Shown: positions 13,953 to 21,361, counted from the stretch's first letter. The stretch is DNA of 23,806 bases from Gracilaria vermiculophylla (GCA_019155205.2 JAHNZQ020000003.1:1-23806); one strand, 5' to 3'. Translations and numbers: made by a program. Notes: generated by a model not told the origin, from the letters alone.

Positions 13953-14510
13953 ATGATACTTGGGATTGCTGGGACATTGGGAGCAGGGAAAGGGACGGTC
14001 GTTGAATATCTTAAAGAGAAAGGGTTTGCACATTATTCTAGTTCAGACGTGCTCAGACGAATTCTTGCTGAACGAGGTTTGCCACAAGACCGTGTGCACA
14101 TGTCACCACTGGCAAACGAGCTTTCGAGTACTCAAGATGGTGGAGTGTTGCAAGATTCCCACAAACTTGCTCAGGAATCCGGTCAGACTGACTATATTCT
14201 TGAAGCACTGCATCGTGTCAGTGAAGGAGAATACATTAAAAAAATTGGCGGTGTAATTCTCGGAGTTGACGCTGATATCGAAATTCGGTACCGAAGAATA
14301 AAAGAACGAGGGGATGGAGAAAAAGACGCGGTTTCATACAAGCAATTTATTGCAGATTCACAACGTGAAGATGAAGGTGGGGGGAATACTGGACCAAATA
14401 TTCGGGCAGTGATGCAAATGGCTGACCACACCATCATGAACGACGGGACGGTTGAGGAGTTGCAGCAAAAAATCGAAGATTTTTTGCTGCAAGTACCAAA
14501 AGACTCCTAG
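13953..14510 (+). CDS. P-loop nucleotide/dephospho-CoA kinase-like protein
   Basis: The 185-aa protein carries a Walker A loop GTLGAGKGT (7-15) at the very N-terminus, a short lid with R-rich RYRRIKERGD (112-121), and a REDE segment (138-141) with a final ADHTIMNDGTVEELQQKI that resembles the AD-x-x-I-x-N motif of archaeal AAA_18/UPF0200 and dephospho-CoA-kinase-like enzymes. It probably phosphorylates a small nucleotide-like substrate; which one is not clear. It is third in the secDF operon (5-nt gap, no SD). A perfect 15-bp inverted repeat lies in its last codons. Confidence 0.8.
   Translation: MILGIAGTLGAGKGTVVEYLKEKGFAHYSSSDVLRRILAERGLPQDRVHMSPLANELSSTQDGGVLQDSHKLAQESGQTDYILEALHRVSEGEYIKKIGGVILGVDADIEIRYRRIKERGDGEKDAVSYKQFIADSQREDEGGGNTGPNIRAVMQMADHTIMNDGTVEELQQKIEDFLLQVPKDS
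14460..14492. repeat. Perfect 15-bp hairpin inside the kinase gene end
   Basis: TTGCAGCAAAAAATC, loop GAA, GATTTTTTGCTGCAA. The arms pair codon for codon (LQQKI against DFLLQ). No T-tract follows the stem, so it is not a standard terminator, although it is 18 nt from the stop codon. Confidence 0.9.
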
Positions 14511-14522
14511 CGCACAAATCTA

Positions 14523-14550
14523 TTGACTTTTTCACATTTTATGTTAATAT
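14523..14550 (+). promoter_or_regulatory. Promoter of the small secreted peptide gene
   Basis: TTGACT (14523-14528), a 16-nt spacer ending TGT, and TAATAT (14545-14550) give a near-consensus promoter. The ~45-nt leader holds a small hairpin (TCACA-TTG-TGTGA) and no strong SD. Confidence 0.75.
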
Positions 14551-14599
14551 AGAGTTGTATCCATCACATTGTGTGACGGACGTAACCTAATAAATTTCT

Positions 14600-14767
14600 A
14601 TGAATACTAAAGTTTTCGCACTCGCTGCGCTCGCAATCATGATCACACCAGTTGGTCTTGCGAAGCACCACAACGGCTACGCTCCAAGTGCTGCCGCTGC
14701 TGACCCACAAGGTGTCATCAGTAACGACAACGCGGCCGCTCACTCTGTGGCTGCTCGTAACGGCTAG
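14600..14767 (+). CDS. Small secreted peptide, 55 aa
   Basis: The gene encodes a 55-aa protein that starts MNTKVFALAALAIMITPVGL and looks like a signal peptide with cleavage near residue 21, leaving ~34 residues rich in Ala, His and Asn. The case for a real gene is its own near-consensus promoter upstream and a perfect 20-bp terminator right after the stop. A cell-envelope or secreted role is likely. I do not recognise the family, and genes this short are often missed. Confidence 0.7.
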   Translation: MNTKVFALAALAIMITPVGLAKHHNGYAPSAAAADPQGVISNDNAAAHSVAARNG

Positions 14768-14775
14768 GCAAACTA

Positions 14776-14818
14776 GCATACAAAAACGCTTCACCTATGG
14801 TGAAGCGTTTTTGTATGC
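14776..14818. terminator. Bidirectional terminator, perfect 20-bp stem
   Basis: Positions 14776-14795 and 14799-14818 are exactly complementary around loop TAT, with A5/T5 tracts in the arms. It lies between the converging small-peptide gene (ends 14767) and DM13 gene (ends 14823) and can serve both. Confidence 0.9.
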
Positions 14819-14822
14819 CAGT

Positions 14823-15407
14823 TTAGTTAATCTCTGCGTAATCAAACAGTACGCCAAAGGCTTTGCACCACGTCATGACGTACTGGTATTCTGATATATC
14901 TACATCAGCCGGTACTTCGTAGTTGGCGTTTCCTTTGTTTCCTTTACTGCGACCAAGGTTCACAAACTCCCTCGCTTCTAAGTCTTTTGCCAGATACACA
15001 AACAAGTCTGGTCCATTGGTGCCAGCGTAGTCTTCGTAGCGAACGATAGTTTCTTCACCAGTATCAATGACTCGAATGTCACCCGTCGCCGGGTGGCCGC
15101 GAGTATCTATAATTGGGAATGACTGCGCTACCGGAACAGGAGGTGTTTCTGACACTTCGCTTGGCACGGTGACTAGTTGGACTTGCCGCGGCGTAGGCTC
15201 GTCCATCCCGACGTCTGGCATAGAGTCGATGATGGCTTGTAATTCGGCTTCAGTTTCAGACGATTGATTTGTGGCTAGGGTGTCCATCGGCTCTATGCCG
15301 ACCGGTAGTGCATCGTCGACGGTTTTGTCAACAAATAGTGGTGCAATAGTCCACCATAAAAATGCAAGAACAAGTAACCCGAAAATAAAGAGCAGGATTT
15401 TTTTCAT
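14823..15407 (-). CDS. DM13-domain membrane-anchored protein
   Basis: The 194-aa protein has an N-terminal signal anchor (about 3-23), a low-complexity Pro/Thr/Glu linker (about 30-95), and a C-terminal DM13-like domain (about 95-194). That domain shows GHPATGDIRVI, YAGTNGPDLFVYLA (127-140), LGRSKGNKGNANYEVP and the hallmark Trp-Cys (W180, C181) before an aromatic end. DM13 domains are proposed to act in extracytoplasmic redox reactions through this Cys; that is family knowledge, not visible here. It lies 3 nt downstream of the UMP kinase stop with only a weak AAGG, so they form an operon. Confidence 0.82.
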   Translation of the reverse strand: MKKILLFIFGLLVLAFLWWTIAPLFVDKTVDDALPVGIEPMDTLATNQSSETEAELQAIIDSMPDVGMDEPTPRQVQLVTVPSEVSETPPVPVAQSFPIIDTRGHPATGDIRVIDTGEETIVRYEDYAGTNGPDLFVYLAKDLEAREFVNLGRSKGNKGNANYEVPADVDISEYQYVMTWCKAFGVLFDYAEIN

Positions 15408-15410
15408 ACC

Positions 15411-16106
15411 TTAATAAATCTTAGTCCCAACAAATGGCAATCCATCAAGGTACGCACCTAATTCCTGGAGTCTGCTGCCATTTATGTTTGCTACTTCAAT
15501 ACCAATTGCCTCTGCTTCTCGGGCAGCGACGGGATCAAAGGGGGCATTGAGACCCGGGTCCCATTCTGCGGGAATGAGAAGTCGAAAGTCACTCCACGCT
15601 ATTTCTTTGATTTTCTCAGCTGACTTGTCGATATTGGGGTCAGCACTATAAATATGATCAGTATTTGAGAGGTTTACTACTTTTTTGGCACCGAGCATCT
15701 TTGCAATTTTTACCGCTATGTAGTCAGTCGAATTTCCTGGACGATACCCAGCGGCAATGATGAGCCTCGCATCTTTACTGACATCAAGGATGTTGTCAGG
15801 GTTGTTAATCATTTCGTAGTGCGCACTTTCTCGTAGCACTGTACGCAAGAGGTGTCCGTTGAGTCTTGTCGCATGTATACCCATCCAGTCGAGGTCCTCA
15901 CTCTCGAGTTTGGTGACTGCAGAAGCTGCTTCCTGGTACCGTCGGGCGGTGCGACCGCCACCAGCAATAATAATGAATCGTCGATTATGGTTTGTTGTTT
16001 GTGTGACAATAAAATCTTTTAGACTGACGAGGAAGTCAGTATCGATTTGATCAGGTACGATTAACGACCCTCCGACTGACATTACGATGGTTTCAGTTGT
16101 ATGCAT
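15411..16106 (-). CDS. pyrH: UMP kinase (archaeal-type, amino acid kinase family)
   Basis: The 231-aa protein has the amino acid kinase fold of UMP kinase, which makes UDP from UMP and ATP. Motifs are GGSLIVPD (12-19), GGGRTARRYQEAA (49-61), NSTDYIAV (125-132), NLSNTDHIYSADP (145-157) and FDPVAA (190-195). The short length and GGSLIVPD form resemble archaeal-type UMPK more than the E. coli enzyme. The frame is open from GTG 16133, but ATG 16106 is preferred because TACAAT (minus strand 16120-16115) lies 8 nt upstream. It heads an operon with the DM13 gene and is divergent from the 383-aa membrane protein gene. Confidence 0.9.
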   Translation of the reverse strand: MHTTETIVMSVGGSLIVPDQIDTDFLVSLKDFIVTQTTNHNRRFIIIAGGGRTARRYQEAASAVTKLESEDLDWMGIHATRLNGHLLRTVLRESAHYEMINNPDNILDVSKDARLIIAAGYRPGNSTDYIAVKIAKMLGAKKVVNLSNTDHIYSADPNIDKSAEKIKEIAWSDFRLLIPAEWDPGLNAPFDPVAAREAEAIGIEVANINGSRLQELGAYLDGLPFVGTKIY

Positions 16107-16114
16107 ATATGGCC

Positions 16115-16120
16115 ATTGTA
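16115..16120 (-). promoter_or_regulatory. -10 element of the pyrH-DM13 operon
   Basis: TACAAT on the minus strand ends 8 nt before ATG 16106, giving a leaderless or nearly leaderless mRNA. It also lies within the longer GTG-initiated reading frame, which argues against that longer start. Confidence 0.6.
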
Positions 16121-16147
16121 CGTGAGCACTCACAGACTGCCAAATAA

Positions 16148-16156
16148 TGGTATGAT
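16148..16156 (+). promoter_or_regulatory. Extended -10 promoter of the membrane protein gene
   Basis: TGG-TATGAT is followed by 34 nt to ATG 16191. No clear -35 or SD. Confidence 0.5.
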
Positions 16157-16190
16157 GTAATTGTTAATAAATACAAGTTTTGTTTAGTGT

Positions 16191-17342
16191 ATGAACCCAG
16201 AACTCCTCACTGCCGTTAAAGAACGTATCGCGCTTAGTCATAGTAAAGAAGCAATTTATGCAGCGCTTGAAGCGGCCGGCTACGAACAGTCAGCGATTGA
16301 TGCGGTATACGAAGAAGCACAGCGTGAGCATGCACGCACTACTATTCCATTGGCAGATAACACAGGGGCATCACCGTTTGTGCCAGGCACAACGGCAGCT
16401 CTGCCAAGCGGAACGAGTCTCTTTAAGGCTGGCTGGGCGTTTATGCACTCGCGGCTTGACGCGGTAGCCTGGCTTTCGATTTCACTGATTGTTATGACGC
16501 TCGGTGCGTACGCTGTAGACAATCCCGAGAACGTTGTCCCAGCCCCGATCGCTATCATTGGCGGGTTTGCTGCACTGATTGCGTTTTTTGTGTACGTAGT
16601 AGCGCTAGTAGCGCTGGTGCGCGTTGTGTCACTGCAAGAAACCGAGGCGATTCCTTTTTCTGAGGCGCTGTCTTGGGCGCGCAAGAATATTTTCCCAATG
16701 CTATGGATCTATATCTTGACCAGCCTGGTTGTGCTTGGCGGATTCTTCCTTTTTTTTATTCCAGGTTTGATTCTTTCACTCTATGTGTATTGCTCACAAT
16801 TTGTGTATGTAAGCGAAGGCACACGGGGCATGGCGGCTATCACTCGTAGTGTACAGTTAGTCAAAGGTAATTGGTGGGCGCTAGCAGGACGATCAATTGT
16901 GCTCATCTTATGGTCGCTCGTGATATTTATTCCGGCGGGTATTTTTGTAGGATTGGTGCTTGGGTTTACTGGGACCGAAGAAGCTGCGACACCAGCGGCT
17001 GTCTTGGGTGAAGCAATTATGAATGTAGTGAGTGCGGCGGTTGCAGTGATTATGACATATGCCGGATATCGCCTGTATCAGTCGTTTGCTGTGGCGCGAC
17101 CGGTTGGTAGTACCGAAGAATTGCCCGCGGCCTGGAAATATAAAGCACTCGCTTGGCTTGGCGCAGTGGGAATGGTTGCCTTAATTGGTCTAGGGATAGC
17201 AGCTACTGCTTTGTATGGTGAGATGGAAGAGCTGGACATGATGCTACAAGAAGAAGAGGGAACAATTGACTTAGAGGAGGCGAAACTGCGGTTGCAGGAA
17301 TTGGAGGCAGAGATGGAGTTAGATCTGGAGCCTGCGGAATAA
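16191..17342 (+). CDS. Polytopic membrane protein with N-terminal helical domain
   Basis: The 383-aa protein begins with a small helical domain (1-47; AIYAALEAAGYEQSAIDAVYEEA resembles a UBA-like three-helix motif found at the start of other CPR membrane proteins). A linker and about six to seven membrane segments follow, starting near residue 92. The middle part, with FSEALSWARKNIFPMLW and the later SVQLVKGNWWALAGRSI, resembles the DUF975/glycerophosphodiester-phosphodiesterase membrane-domain style of integral proteins. The tail is acidic (EELDMMLQEEEG...). The function is unknown; it could be a membrane-remodelling or scaffolding protein. It carries its own promoter and no terminator before the next promoter. 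Confidence 0.8.
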   Translation: MNPELLTAVKERIALSHSKEAIYAALEAAGYEQSAIDAVYEEAQREHARTTIPLADNTGASPFVPGTTAALPSGTSLFKAGWAFMHSRLDAVAWLSISLIVMTLGAYAVDNPENVVPAPIAIIGGFAALIAFFVYVVALVALVRVVSLQETEAIPFSEALSWARKNIFPMLWIYILTSLVVLGGFFLFFIPGLILSLYVYCSQFVYVSEGTRGMAAITRSVQLVKGNWWALAGRSIVLILWSLVIFIPAGIFVGLVLGFTGTEEAATPAAVLGEAIMNVVSAAVAVIMTYAGYRLYQSFAVARPVGSTEELPAAWKYKALAWLGAVGMVALIGLGIAATALYGEMEELDMMLQEEEGTIDLEEAKLRLQELEAEMELDLEPAE

Positions 17343-17365
17343 GGCCAAAAAGCAACACAATAGCT

Positions 17366-17394
17366 TTGACAGTAGTACAAATTTGTGCTAGTTT
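17366..17394 (+). promoter_or_regulatory. Consensus promoter before the exported-protein cassette
   Basis: TTGACA (17366-17371), 17-nt spacer ending TGC, TAGTTT (17389-17394). The predicted start is at about 17401, exactly the first base of the folded RNA that follows. Confidence 0.75.
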
Positions 17395-17400
17395 TGCGAC

Positions 17401-17580
17401 GTCTCGCATGAGACAGGAATTATGACGGAAACGCTGCATCCCCTGCAGCGACGAGTGCCGTCTGGTGTGTCCTGCCTTGTGCGAGACACCCGCCGCCTTG
17501 GTGGTCCTAGTCATGGATCGTTGAGGCACGTTCTCGCCGGCTCGCTCTCGCTCGCCGGCCCTCACGCCCGGCATTTTTAA
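17401..17580 (+). ncRNA. Structured leader or small RNA of unknown type
   Basis: Four nested helices fold 17401-17487 into one long hairpin: 17401-17408 with 17480-17487 (8 bp), 17414-17418 with 17470-17474 (5 bp), 17424-17428 with 17458-17462 (5 bp), and 17432-17438 with 17444-17450 (7 bp, loop TCCCC). Downstream, GCCGGC repeats at 17536 and 17554 can pair with each other, or the second can pair with CCGGC at 17568-17572, which is followed by ATTTTTAA. That looks like a terminator with an anti-terminator. The element ends ~34 nt before the exported-protein gene. It is either a stand-alone ~180-nt RNA or an attenuating leader. I can match it to no known riboswitch. Confidence 0.6.
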
Positions 17581-17613
17581 TACACTGCCGGCAGAAAAGA
17601 AGAGGTTCTTTCA

Positions 17614-18288
17614 ATGAAAAAAATCATTCTTGCAGCGTTCGCTGCTTCGACCGTGTTAGCTGCTCCAGCACTGGCCGATGGTCATTTGCAGACGGATCTG
17701 TTCAATGGCGCCATTGGCGGCTTCTCTTCGGGTAACATTTATGGTGTTGGACCAACTGGCAGCCAGTGGGATGCGCACAAAATTGGTGTGACCGAAGGTA
17801 ACTTCAACACCGTTCTGAACACGACCGGCTGTGGCTTCGATTGTGGTGATGTTGACGGTACATTCAATGTGACCGCGTCTGAGAACGGCAACCTTGCTGG
17901 TATGACCATGGGTGACGAATCTGGTACCGATTACTTTACTGAGTCGGGACTTGATCTCACTGCCGGAGGCATGGTGCGGATCAATGATGACTATTTCGCG
18001 GCGCTCGGCGGCGTGAATATCACTGGCACCCAGTACGGTCGCGGCACCGGCGATGAGGTTAAGGTCACTATGGCCGAGTACACTGAGGGTGGCACCAAGA
18101 CGCGCCTGATGGGCGACATTTCGTGCCCTGATAGTCTCTGTGGCTCGCTCACACATATGACCGAGAACTACGGACACCGCAGTCAGCGCGTCGAAGTAGA
18201 CGCTGCTGGCATGGATGCCGTGACTGTTACGAATAACAGCCAATTCAACATTAGCCAGTATTTCCAAACGGAAAAACCGGCACAGTAA
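17614..18288 (+). CDS. Exported protein of unknown function, 224 aa
   Basis: A classical signal peptide (MKKIILAAFAASTVLAAPAL, cleaved after ALA at residue 21) is followed by DGHL, a style typical of alphaproteobacterial exported proteins. The mature part is glycine- and threonine-rich, probably all-beta, with four Cys (C73, C77, C171, C176) that could form two disulphides. The SD AGAAGAGG lies ~9 nt upstream. It is preceded by the structured leader and followed by its own terminator, so its expression can be separate from the next three genes. I do not recognise the family. Codon use and SD differ from the neighbouring core genes, suggesting transfer. Confidence 0.88.
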   Translation: MKKIILAAFAASTVLAAPALADGHLQTDLFNGAIGGFSSGNIYGVGPTGSQWDAHKIGVTEGNFNTVLNTTGCGFDCGDVDGTFNVTASENGNLAGMTMGDESGTDYFTESGLDLTAGGMVRINDDYFAALGGVNITGTQYGRGTGDEVKVTMAEYTEGGTKTRLMGDISCPDSLCGSLTHMTENYGHRSQRVEVDAAGMDAVTVTNNSQFNISQYFQTEKPAQ

Positions 18289-18301
18289 CCTGCTCTTTTG
18301 C

Positions 18302-18326
18302 AACCTCCCATATTCGGGAGGTTTTT
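18302..18326 (+). terminator. Terminator of the 224-aa gene
   Basis: AACCTCCC (18302-18309), loop ATATTC, GGGAGGTT (18316-18323), then TTT: a perfect 8-bp hairpin with a T-tract, 14 nt beyond the stop. Confidence 0.9.
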
Positions 18327-18339
18327 CTATGCAACATGC

Positions 18340-18368
18340 TTGACTTTTAATCAATTTTATGATATCAA
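18340..18368 (+). promoter_or_regulatory. Promoter of the three-gene exported-protein operon
   Basis: TTGACT (18340-18345), 17-nt spacer ending TGA, TATCAA (18363-18368). The ~55-nt leader ends in the SD AAAGGA (18417-18422). Confidence 0.7.
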
Positions 18369-18428
18369 TCTGTCAGATTTTTATGGGTTTGCGCTCATAA
18401 ATTCTTTGAAAATACGAAAGGAAACTAG

Positions 18429-19076
18429 ATGAAGTATCTCTCGCTGGCAGGTGTGCTGGGTGCTCTTTGGGCATCCGCGGCACATGCTGAACCAACGGAC
18501 GATGTGTTCGTTTGGCGCACAATGACTGAGAACGCAAACGATCCGGGTGTGGAATCATTCCATGCTCAGATGCTGCGTCTTGGTGTATCGCCAGACGACG
18601 CTGACGATCTGGTCAAACAATATGAGCTCGACGCGTGCGAACGCGTCGATGTCTTGGATGGCACCACCTATGACGGTGGTACCGGTGAGATTTTAGTTCA
18701 CGGTGCAACCGTCAAACAACTTGGTTCAGACACGACCGCATGGCGCTGCTCAGTCGAATCGACTGATGACGCAGATGCGTTGACTGTCGACTGGTACACG
18801 GAATTTGATGGGGCATGTAACAATGTCTTTATTAATCCGCAAGAACCTGTCGCAGTGGTGGTGCCACAAGTACAACCGGTCCAGACAATACCTCCGGCTG
18901 CTCCTGCTACAGCAAATGTGCAGTTGCCGACGGTGGTGTATCCAGGTCGATTGATTCACGTGCCAGACTTCAAATGGTGTGGCTGTGATATCCCTGGAGT
19001 GACAACTGTTACTCCATCAATTCCAATTCAACGGAGTCGTATGGGATATCCCAACGATCCATTCAACGGTCAATAA
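18429..19076 (+). CDS. Exported Cys-containing protein, 215 aa
   Basis: A signal peptide (MKYLSLAGVLGALWASAAHA, cut after AHA at residue 20) leads to a mature protein with five Cys: C70, C107, C130 and a WCGC motif at C184/C186. The first domain (21-135) is acidic and mixed; a Pro/Val/Gln-rich linker (138-170) separates a short C-terminal part. WCGC resembles a redox-type CxC pair, but the surrounding thioredoxin fold is not evident. The SD AAAGGA is ~6 nt upstream. First of a tight three-gene run (12 nt to the next gene). Function unknown. Confidence 0.87.
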   Translation: MKYLSLAGVLGALWASAAHAEPTDDVFVWRTMTENANDPGVESFHAQMLRLGVSPDDADDLVKQYELDACERVDVLDGTTYDGGTGEILVHGATVKQLGSDTTAWRCSVESTDDADALTVDWYTEFDGACNNVFINPQEPVAVVVPQVQPVQTIPPAAPATANVQLPTVVYPGRLIHVPDFKWCGCDIPGVTTVTPSIPIQRSRMGYPNDPFNGQ

Positions 19077-19088
19077 AGGAGCTTTGAA

Positions 19089-19625
19089 ATGAAACTCATG
19101 AAAATAACGGTGCTTACCTTCGCTTCACTTGGTGTGCTTGCAGGATGTGGCGCCAATACTGGCGGCACGATCGAGAAACCAAAAATTGCACAAGTTGCTC
19201 AAATGCCTGACGGCAAACTGGTTGCCCACACGTCAATCACTGACGATTGCGGTGCAACAGCTGGATGGCAGGGTGAGTACGAACGTGTACAACTCCCAAG
19301 TGGAGAGATTGCCTATCGACAAACTGGTGGTGACCGGTATGTAATGCCGAGCACGTGTCAGCAAGTGACTGTGGTCGCAGTTGGTGCTGCGATTCCGACG
19401 ATTGGTCAAGGTATCACAGCGATTCGAACGACCGACATGAAAACGGACGCGCAAGTTGAGGCAGCTCGTATTGCTGCAAACGCAAATCCGCGTTCGGTGA
19501 CCACATACAACGTGTCTGGCGGTCAAGGTGGCAACGCTGCAGCTAACGCAGCTTCGGCTGTGCACACAGAACAGACAACCACTACCGGTGGCTGCTCGAC
19601 CCAAGCTTGCAATATGGTTGACTAA
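19089..19625 (+). CDS. Lipoprotein, 178 aa
   Basis: The lipobox LAGC (17-20) places a lipid-modified Cys20 at the membrane; the rest is exported. The mature part has C39-like and C85-like residues and a hydrophobic VVAVGAAIPTIGQGITAI stretch that could insert in or lie on a membrane. The C-terminus is rich in Asn, Ala, Thr and Gly and contains two Cys (CSTQAC). The SD AAAGGAG is ~8 nt upstream. It lies between the Cys-rich exported protein and the coiled-coil membrane protein. The family is not recognised. Confidence 0.87.
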   Translation: MKLMKITVLTFASLGVLAGCGANTGGTIEKPKIAQVAQMPDGKLVAHTSITDDCGATAGWQGEYERVQLPSGEIAYRQTGGDRYVMPSTCQQVTVVAVGAAIPTIGQGITAIRTTDMKTDAQVEAARIAANANPRSVTTYNVSGGQGGNAAANAASAVHTEQTTTTGGCSTQACNMVD

Positions 19626-19641
19626 ACCAAGAGGAGTGATC

Positions 19642-21264
19642 ATGAAACCTATATGTATTGCCGTGGCGCTCTTTTTCGGAAGTGCGCTGCCGTCTATGGC
19701 GTTTGAGCTAGCTGATTCAGGGTCGCATGACTTTGATCGACCAGCGAAGCTCAACGCCAAATATCCGTGGCCTGACGAACTGAGGTTTGTGAAGACCACG
19801 GTTTCAGGAAAAGATTCCATTTCCAAGTCATACTTGCTTGGTGGTGGAGATGTCTCTGACTTTTCAGAAGGGGACCCAGAATACCATCAGTGGCGCGCAT
19901 ACCTAAATTGGGTTGTGCGTCTAGAAGCAAATGGTTTTCCGGAAAATCCGAGTAACCTGTGGCTGCGTGAAGGTCAGACGTTGTACGTTCCATTGGCTGG
20001 CGAGTTTATCGCTATGCTCGATGGGGTGACAGAGGTGTCTGACCCCGTTCAGGTAAAGCTTGATGAATTTGATAGCAAGTTTGGAGCAATCCAAGTCGCT
20101 TCAAAGACATGGGCTGACGAACGGGCTGAAATTCGCAGGCTGGCTGAACAAGTTAACGCGCGGAATGCAGCACAAGACGAAACGTTGAAAACTTTGTCTG
20201 AGAATGACGCGGTGATCATCGAAGCGTTAGATTCTGCAGCCGAGTTGGCAACAAATGCTGAAGCACGAGTCGATCGACTTGAGCAATTGCTCGGAGTAAC
20301 TGGCACAGCCGGTAGCGAAAACCTGGAGCTGTCGTTGCAAACGATGGCAGAAAGCCAGCAAATTCGCTGGGAGCAGACGCAGCTTGAATTGGCTGAGGTT
20401 GGCAACCGACTCGGTGTGCTTGAAGCAGGTGTCACTGTATCGGTGATTGATGGTCGTTTTGCGTTTGCGATAGCTCAGGGGACAGAAGTGCCCGAGGCTA
20501 TGGCGGATGATGGCTTTGAAATCATTGATGGTAACTTGCTATTTCCGGGTGATGTGCAGTCTCAAGAAGATGTGCAGCGTTTGATCGATGCGAATCGACC
20601 AACGCTCATGTCGCTTGTACCAAGTCTCACTCGTGAGCTGAGTTTTGCGAGTGTTGCATTCTGGACATTCCCATTGGCATTGATTTTCCTACTGGGAGGT
20701 CTTGTGTGGTGGCTTTGGTCGCTACGGTCCAAGAACGCCGATTCGGGTGAAGGTGCGCAAGCGCTTGAGATCCTTAAAGGCAAGGACGGCAAGTCTGGTT
20801 TGACCAAGCAGGTCGATGAGATGGCAGCGGCAGTCGGCGATGGCTCGGATGAAAATCCGGGACTCGTTGGTGCGGTGGCTGATCTTGATCGGCGCGTTGG
20901 TGATGGTACGGAAGATAACCCGGGCCTGACAGCTGATGTTGCTGATCATGGCGTGCGGCTTGATGAAGTTGAAGCGAATACTCGCTTTGATGGATTTGAG
21001 GGTATCGAAGCCTTTGTGGCTGACATTCGAAAGTCACATTTCAACATCGACGTACCCGGTACGATCATCACTGACCCCGGCACATCAGAGGAGAAGCGCT
21101 ATAAGGTGACGGCGACCAAGCCGGCTACTGATCGAGTGCGGATTGTCTCTGGGGTGCAGGATCTCTCGACTGAGATGCCGCTTGATCGTCTTGCGCGCGC
21201 GTTGCGTAAGGCGGCCAAGGACGAACGCCTTGATGCGCCACTGTCTATTCCGGCAGCGGCGTAA
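19642..21264 (+). CDS. Exported coiled-coil protein with single membrane span, 540 aa
   Basis: The start at 19642 is set by GAGGAG 5 nt upstream; the longer frame overlapping the lipoprotein gene is not used. Layout: signal peptide (1-20, cut after SMA), an N-terminal domain with a LysM-like end (NPSNLWLREGQTLYVP, 102-117), a long coiled coil (about 136-265), a short domain (265-330), one membrane helix (about 339-359), and a cytoplasmic part. The cytoplasmic part holds two 21-residue repeats, VGDGSDENPGLVGAVADLDRR and VGDGTEDNPGLTADVADHGVR (399-440), and a compact C-terminal domain (about 455-535). It thus spans the membrane, linking an outside coil to an inside module. This could form a surface or signalling apparatus with the upstream exported proteins. 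Unrecognised family. Confidence 0.87.
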   Translation: MKPICIAVALFFGSALPSMAFELADSGSHDFDRPAKLNAKYPWPDELRFVKTTVSGKDSISKSYLLGGGDVSDFSEGDPEYHQWRAYLNWVVRLEANGFPENPSNLWLREGQTLYVPLAGEFIAMLDGVTEVSDPVQVKLDEFDSKFGAIQVASKTWADERAEIRRLAEQVNARNAAQDETLKTLSENDAVIIEALDSAAELATNAEARVDRLEQLLGVTGTAGSENLELSLQTMAESQQIRWEQTQLELAEVGNRLGVLEAGVTVSVIDGRFAFAIAQGTEVPEAMADDGFEIIDGNLLFPGDVQSQEDVQRLIDANRPTLMSLVPSLTRELSFASVAFWTFPLALIFLLGGLVWWLWSLRSKNADSGEGAQALEILKGKDGKSGLTKQVDEMAAAVGDGSDENPGLVGAVADLDRRVGDGTEDNPGLTADVADHGVRLDEVEANTRFDGFEGIEAFVADIRKSHFNIDVPGTIITDPGTSEEKRYKVTATKPATDRVRIVSGVQDLSTEMPLDRLARALRKAAKDERLDAPLSIPAAA

Positions 21265-21269
21265 GAATA

Positions 21270-21299
21270 TGACGTGGGCGGCGTTAGCTGCCCACGTCA
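21270..21299 (+). terminator. Hairpin after the exported-protein operon
   Basis: TGACGTGGGC (21270-21279) and GCCCACGTCA (21290-21299) form a perfect 10-bp stem, 5 nt after the stop. Only a weak T-rich stretch follows, so it may stabilise the 3' end rather than terminate strongly. Confidence 0.65.
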
Positions 21300-21361
21300 C
21301 CTCATTCGTTAGTACATTTTATTGTGTCGGACACACAGTGATCGCAACGTTTGCTTGACGA

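Noticed and set aside
17401..17580. 6S RNA or SRP RNA identity for the folded RNA
   Set aside because: Its 5' end pairs with the middle rather than the 3' end, and the SRP GGAAGG-type core is missing.
17656..18354. 232-codon minus-strand ORF opposite the 224-aa exported protein
   Set aside because: The plus frame has a signal peptide, SD and terminator; the antisense frame runs through the terminator hairpin.
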